Below, in pieces: positions 61,730-64,000 of a stretch of 64,000 nucleotides of DNA. The notes beneath the pieces are model-generated. The model was given only the letters and a program-made list of their open reading frames with translations, was not told the origin of the DNA and did not search any database. This DNA is from Candidatus Rifleibacteriota bacterium. Its GTDB lineage: Bacteria > Muiribacteriota > Ozemobacteria > Ozemobacterales > Ozemobacteraceae. The first letter of the stretch is position 1. Each line of letters starts with the position of its first letter. The position numbers were made by a program, and so were the translations under genes. The DNA lies in assembly GCA_015233565.1 (NCBI GenBank), contig JADFXM010000025.1, positions 1-64,000 of the forward strand, in the 5' to 3' direction.

Positions 61730-63421
61730 TTATTTTTTCTGTTTGGAGAATTTTTGCAAATCTTGTTGACTCAACCTGTAAGTTTGCCCTTTGCAATTTA
61801 TGACATATGCTGCTGGTTCTGGAGCTGGCTTATAGGGATCATGAGCCGCCATTGCCAGCCCTTTTGCCTGAAAGGCTTTCATTCCCGTGTCCCCGATTAT
61901 CGATGAGAGAATTTCAACTGGGTTTCCTGTAAAGAACCCTTTGGCTTCTCGCGCTGCAACAACTTTGGCAGCATCAGCTGGTTCAAGGCCAAATCCTGTT
62001 AACATCATTTCGGTTGCCGTATTCAAGTTTCGAAGGCATTCGCCACCATCGGTGTTGGTTCCTTTTATCCATAGAGATGGTCCAACGTTGGCAAAGATAT
62101 CAGCGCCGGACATTGCTTGCTGAAATAAATTCTCTTTGAAAGTATTGAATTCCTGACGGGCTTTTTCAAATTCCTTTTGAGGCGCTTTTTTTTCAAAGAA
62201 GGCTTGCCTGGACAGATACATGTTCTTATATTTGGGTGCGGCTTCGCAGCTCATGGTAACGTAAAAAGTATTTTCAAGTAAAATTCTTGTTATTACTTTT
62301 TTATCCTCAGGAAAAAGCTTCAAATAATTACAGATAAATTTATCAAATGAGCGCGATTTTGCTTTAACCATTACGGTAACGCATTTCTCAAATGGAGCTG
62401 TAATTGCCTGACTGGTCAGAATGTCATAAAAAATTCCCGCAACAACACCTTCGGTGCTTAGCAGTTGTAAGCCATTTTTAACTACTCCGTTTTTTTTGTT
62501 TTTCTCCCACACGTATCGGTCGCGGCGGAGAGGATCTTGGCGGTTCATGACAAAATCAGGAACCAAAAGACTTGGTGCGGTCTGCGGGTTAAGCTTTGAA
62601 TTCATTGGTCCATATACAGCTTCAAAGGCTTCTGCCCAACCTTCGGTGTATCCTGTGCCAAGTCCACTTATGGTTTGGGTTGAATGTGAGTCAGCGCCGA
62701 TGTTTTCAATCTTGTTGAATGCATTATCCATCATGTCCATTTGGATGCAATGTCCAATTTCGTGGCAGATAATGAGTTCCAGTATTCCTGATTTCATTTC
62801 ACCTTCGAGTGATAATCCGGGATCATTATTGTCGATTCCTAAGGCGCAAACGAAAGTGGTGTCAGCCCATGCGCCGATATCATTTCCGTAGTCGGGTTGA
62901 AAATACGCCGCCATTTGGAAAGAGCAGGGAGTGTTGAAAACATCACTGCAATGGAATGGCATCGCATTCAGTAGCATCAGAGGCATTTCGACTTGCCTGG
63001 ACAGAAAATCCAGAATCTTGTTTTGAGAAGGGTTCAGTTTTCCTTTGGAATATTTCAAAAATTGCTCTCTTACAGTTTGAAGTTTTATTGTACGGGCTTT
63101 TTTTCTTAGCGCGAGGATATCCTGTATTGCTTTATTTCCTGCTAGGTAGGGGGCCATTTTTTCAACGTGCAAAGACCCTGAATAGGGGTTGGAAAGCAAT
63201 ACTGCGTCATTTGGATTACCGGAACAGAACTTTACGCCAAGGTAATCGGGGGAAGTAACAGGAATTTGTTGGCTACATTGCTCAACATCTGCCATGATAA
63301 AGCCACCGGCGGGAGTATTTTTGTCCGCAAGCGAAGTCTGGAGTGTTTTTCCTTGTAAGCTGGAATTTATGAGAAGAATTGAGATTATTGTAATCGAAGC
63401 GATCCTGATTATACTTCGCAT
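61730..63421 (-). CDS. secreted HEXXH zinc-peptidase-like protein with HhH tail (copy 2)
   Basis: A 563-residue paralogue of the 24979-26769 gene. Signal peptide (about 1-24), HEIGH (220-224) in IICHEIGHCIQMD, EGWAE (260-264) and shared blocks such as PFEKCVTVM and KNGLQLLSTEGV. The C-terminal HhH-like segment is NLNTATEMMLTGFGLEPADAA, then VVAAREAKGFFTGNPVEIL, followed by a polar tail. All residues for a zinc site are kept. GGAGG precedes the ATG by 6 bases, and its promoter is TTGCGG (63489-63484), 17 bp, TACAAT (63466-63461). The substrate is unknown. Confidence 0.8.
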   Translation of the reverse strand: MRSIIRIASITIISILLINSSLQGKTLQTSLADKNTPAGGFIMADVEQCSQQIPVTSPDYLGVKFCSGNPNDAVLLSNPYSGSLHVEKMAPYLAGNKAIQDILALRKKARTIKLQTVREQFLKYSKGKLNPSQNKILDFLSRQVEMPLMLLNAMPFHCSDVFNTPCSFQMAAYFQPDYGNDIGAWADTTFVCALGIDNNDPGLSLEGEMKSGILELIICHEIGHCIQMDMMDNAFNKIENIGADSHSTQTISGLGTGYTEGWAEAFEAVYGPMNSKLNPQTAPSLLVPDFVMNRQDPLRRDRYVWEKNKKNGVVKNGLQLLSTEGVVAGIFYDILTSQAITAPFEKCVTVMVKAKSRSFDKFICNYLKLFPEDKKVITRILLENTFYVTMSCEAAPKYKNMYLSRQAFFEKKAPQKEFEKARQEFNTFKENLFQQAMSGADIFANVGPSLWIKGTNTDGGECLRNLNTATEMMLTGFGLEPADAAKVVAAREAKGFFTGNPVEILSSIIGDTGMKAFQAKGLAMAAHDPYKPAPEPAAYVINCKGQTYRLSQQDLQKFSKQKK

Positions 63422-63460
63422 AGGTGACCTCCACGGCTATGAAACTAGAGTGTACCTTAC

Positions 63461-63489
63461 ATTGTATCTGGTTTTCTAATAAGCCGCAA
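63461..63489 (-). promoter_or_regulatory. promoter of the second HEXXH gene
   Basis: On the minus strand TTGCGG at 63489-63484 and TACAAT at 63466-63461, spacer 17 bp. The start codon is 39 bp beyond the -10. Confidence 0.55.
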
Positions 63490-63812
63490 GGTCATTTTTT
63501 CTAGAGTTTCGCACCTTTTAATCCTAACTGTTTTTGGAAATTCGCTTGAAACAGGAATTACCCATTAGGCTCGGAACCTTGATAAATAAATGCTTTCTAA
63601 AAATTTTTCGCCAATCTTTTAAAGAACAAACTTTTGTTAATGGACGTTTCGAAGAATTTGGATGGGTAATTGCTGTGCTTGAAAGACACTAATTGTTTTT
63701 TTTTTAATCCTATTGTATTTTATATCCACTTTAATTTTTCAAATTAAGGAAAAAAAATTGGCATTTTTGAAAGATCGGGGTTTTTCCTAATTCGTCTTCT
63801 CAAGGAGTATGT
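63490..63812. other. divergent gap before the last gene
   Basis: AT-rich sequence between two divergent genes. AAGGAG lies at 63802-63807 for the following gene. No clear -35/-10 pair for it was found and there is no further gene. Confidence 0.5.
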
Positions 63813-64000
63813 AATGCGTTTGAATAGTGAAATAAAAAGAACTTTTTTGAAGTATTCTGTTTTTTGTTTTCTTCTGTTCTCATTTTGCTTAATGCCGGAA
63901 ATTCTCAGAGGACTCACCGTCATTGGCCAAGTTCAATCACTTTATCGCGAAAGAGCTTCGGTAAAGATTTTCGAGATAGTCGGGACTGGCAGTGAAACTG
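63813..64000 (+). CDS. 5' end of an exported protein (partial)
   Basis: The frame is open from ATG 63813 to the window edge (62 complete codons). AAGGAG at 63802-63807 supports the start; ATG 63809 is followed at once by a stop. The N-terminus (MRLNSEIKRTFLKYS, then FCFLLFSFCLMPEIL) is a signal peptide or membrane anchor. The remaining VIGQVQSLYRERASVKIFEIVG suggests the first strands of a secreted domain. Family unknown. Confidence 0.7.

Noticed and set aside
63750..63775. sigma-54 promoter (TTGGCATTTTTGAAAG) before the last gene
   Set aside because: The GC of the -12 element is missing at the required 10-bp distance.

Overview
The window is a gene-dense, AT-rich bacterial chromosome segment (GC by eye about 40%) with no rRNA or tRNA gene, CRISPR array, prophage or insertion sequence that I can see. 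Both ends cut through genes. The content is bacterial: an SRP/ribosome cluster, an era/ybeY cluster, smc-ftsY, type IV pilin-like genes with class III prepilin leaders, a sigma-54 activator, a CHAD protein, and B12-type radical SAM and CheB/CheR fusion proteins. The mix is not that of a standard model phylum. It would suit a deep-branching, pilus-bearing, probably diderm lineage (Candidatus Riflebacteria/Ozemobacteria is one possibility), but this placement is only inference.

Region 1 (1-6.7 kb): ffh-rpsP-khpA-rimM-trmD-rplS in the classical order behind a near-consensus promoter, then a signal peptidase I with an unusual N-terminal domain, and the circularly permuted GTPase RbgA/YlqF. Region 2 (6.9-21.4 kb): phoH, a 7TM-HD phosphodiesterase, ybeY, two CNNM/CorC-type membrane proteins, DUF502, DUF3048, era, a protein joining a degenerate cyclase-like domain to HEAT repeats, an NtrC-type response regulator, a PTS EIIA protein with a textbook sigma-54 promoter, and ndk. 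Region 3 (21.5-26.8 kb, minus strand): a Ppx-type HD protein overlapping a CHAD protein (polyphosphate theme), an ATP-cone/uridine-kinase fusion, and a secreted HEXXH protein with a ComEA/GspK-like helix-hairpin-helix tail.

Region 4 (27.2-33.3 kb): pilin module I (large PilX/GspK-like protein, GspI/PilV-like and GspJ/PilW-like prepilins), then a TPR protein and a GAF-GGDEF protein. Region 5 (33.5-40.3 kb): a small DUF3553/Tudor-like protein, a Ycf46-like AAA protein, an extremely acidic protein, an unknown Cys/His-rich protein, two tandem GalT paralogues with different catalytic motifs, and an SH3 protein. Region 6 (40.4-47.3 kb): pilin module II, translationally coupled to an ECF sigma factor and a FecR-like anti-sigma factor, then a radical SAM protein.

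Region 7 (47.3-56.7 kb): ftsY-smc on the minus strand, and a divergent run of a HEAT-repeat protein, a DUF3465 protein and two poorly characterised proteins. Region 8 (56.8-64 kb): a hybrid histidine kinase overlapping a CheB-CheR-PAS fusion, the second secreted HEXXH/HhH protein, and the start of another exported protein.

The most interesting themes are: the two parallel pilin modules and the two paralogous HEXXH/HhH secreted proteins; a 29-bp perfect non-coding repeat found downstream of pilin module II and of the second HEXXH gene; the prepilin/sigma/anti-sigma coupling; and paired inverted sites in the smc/HEAT divergent promoter region.
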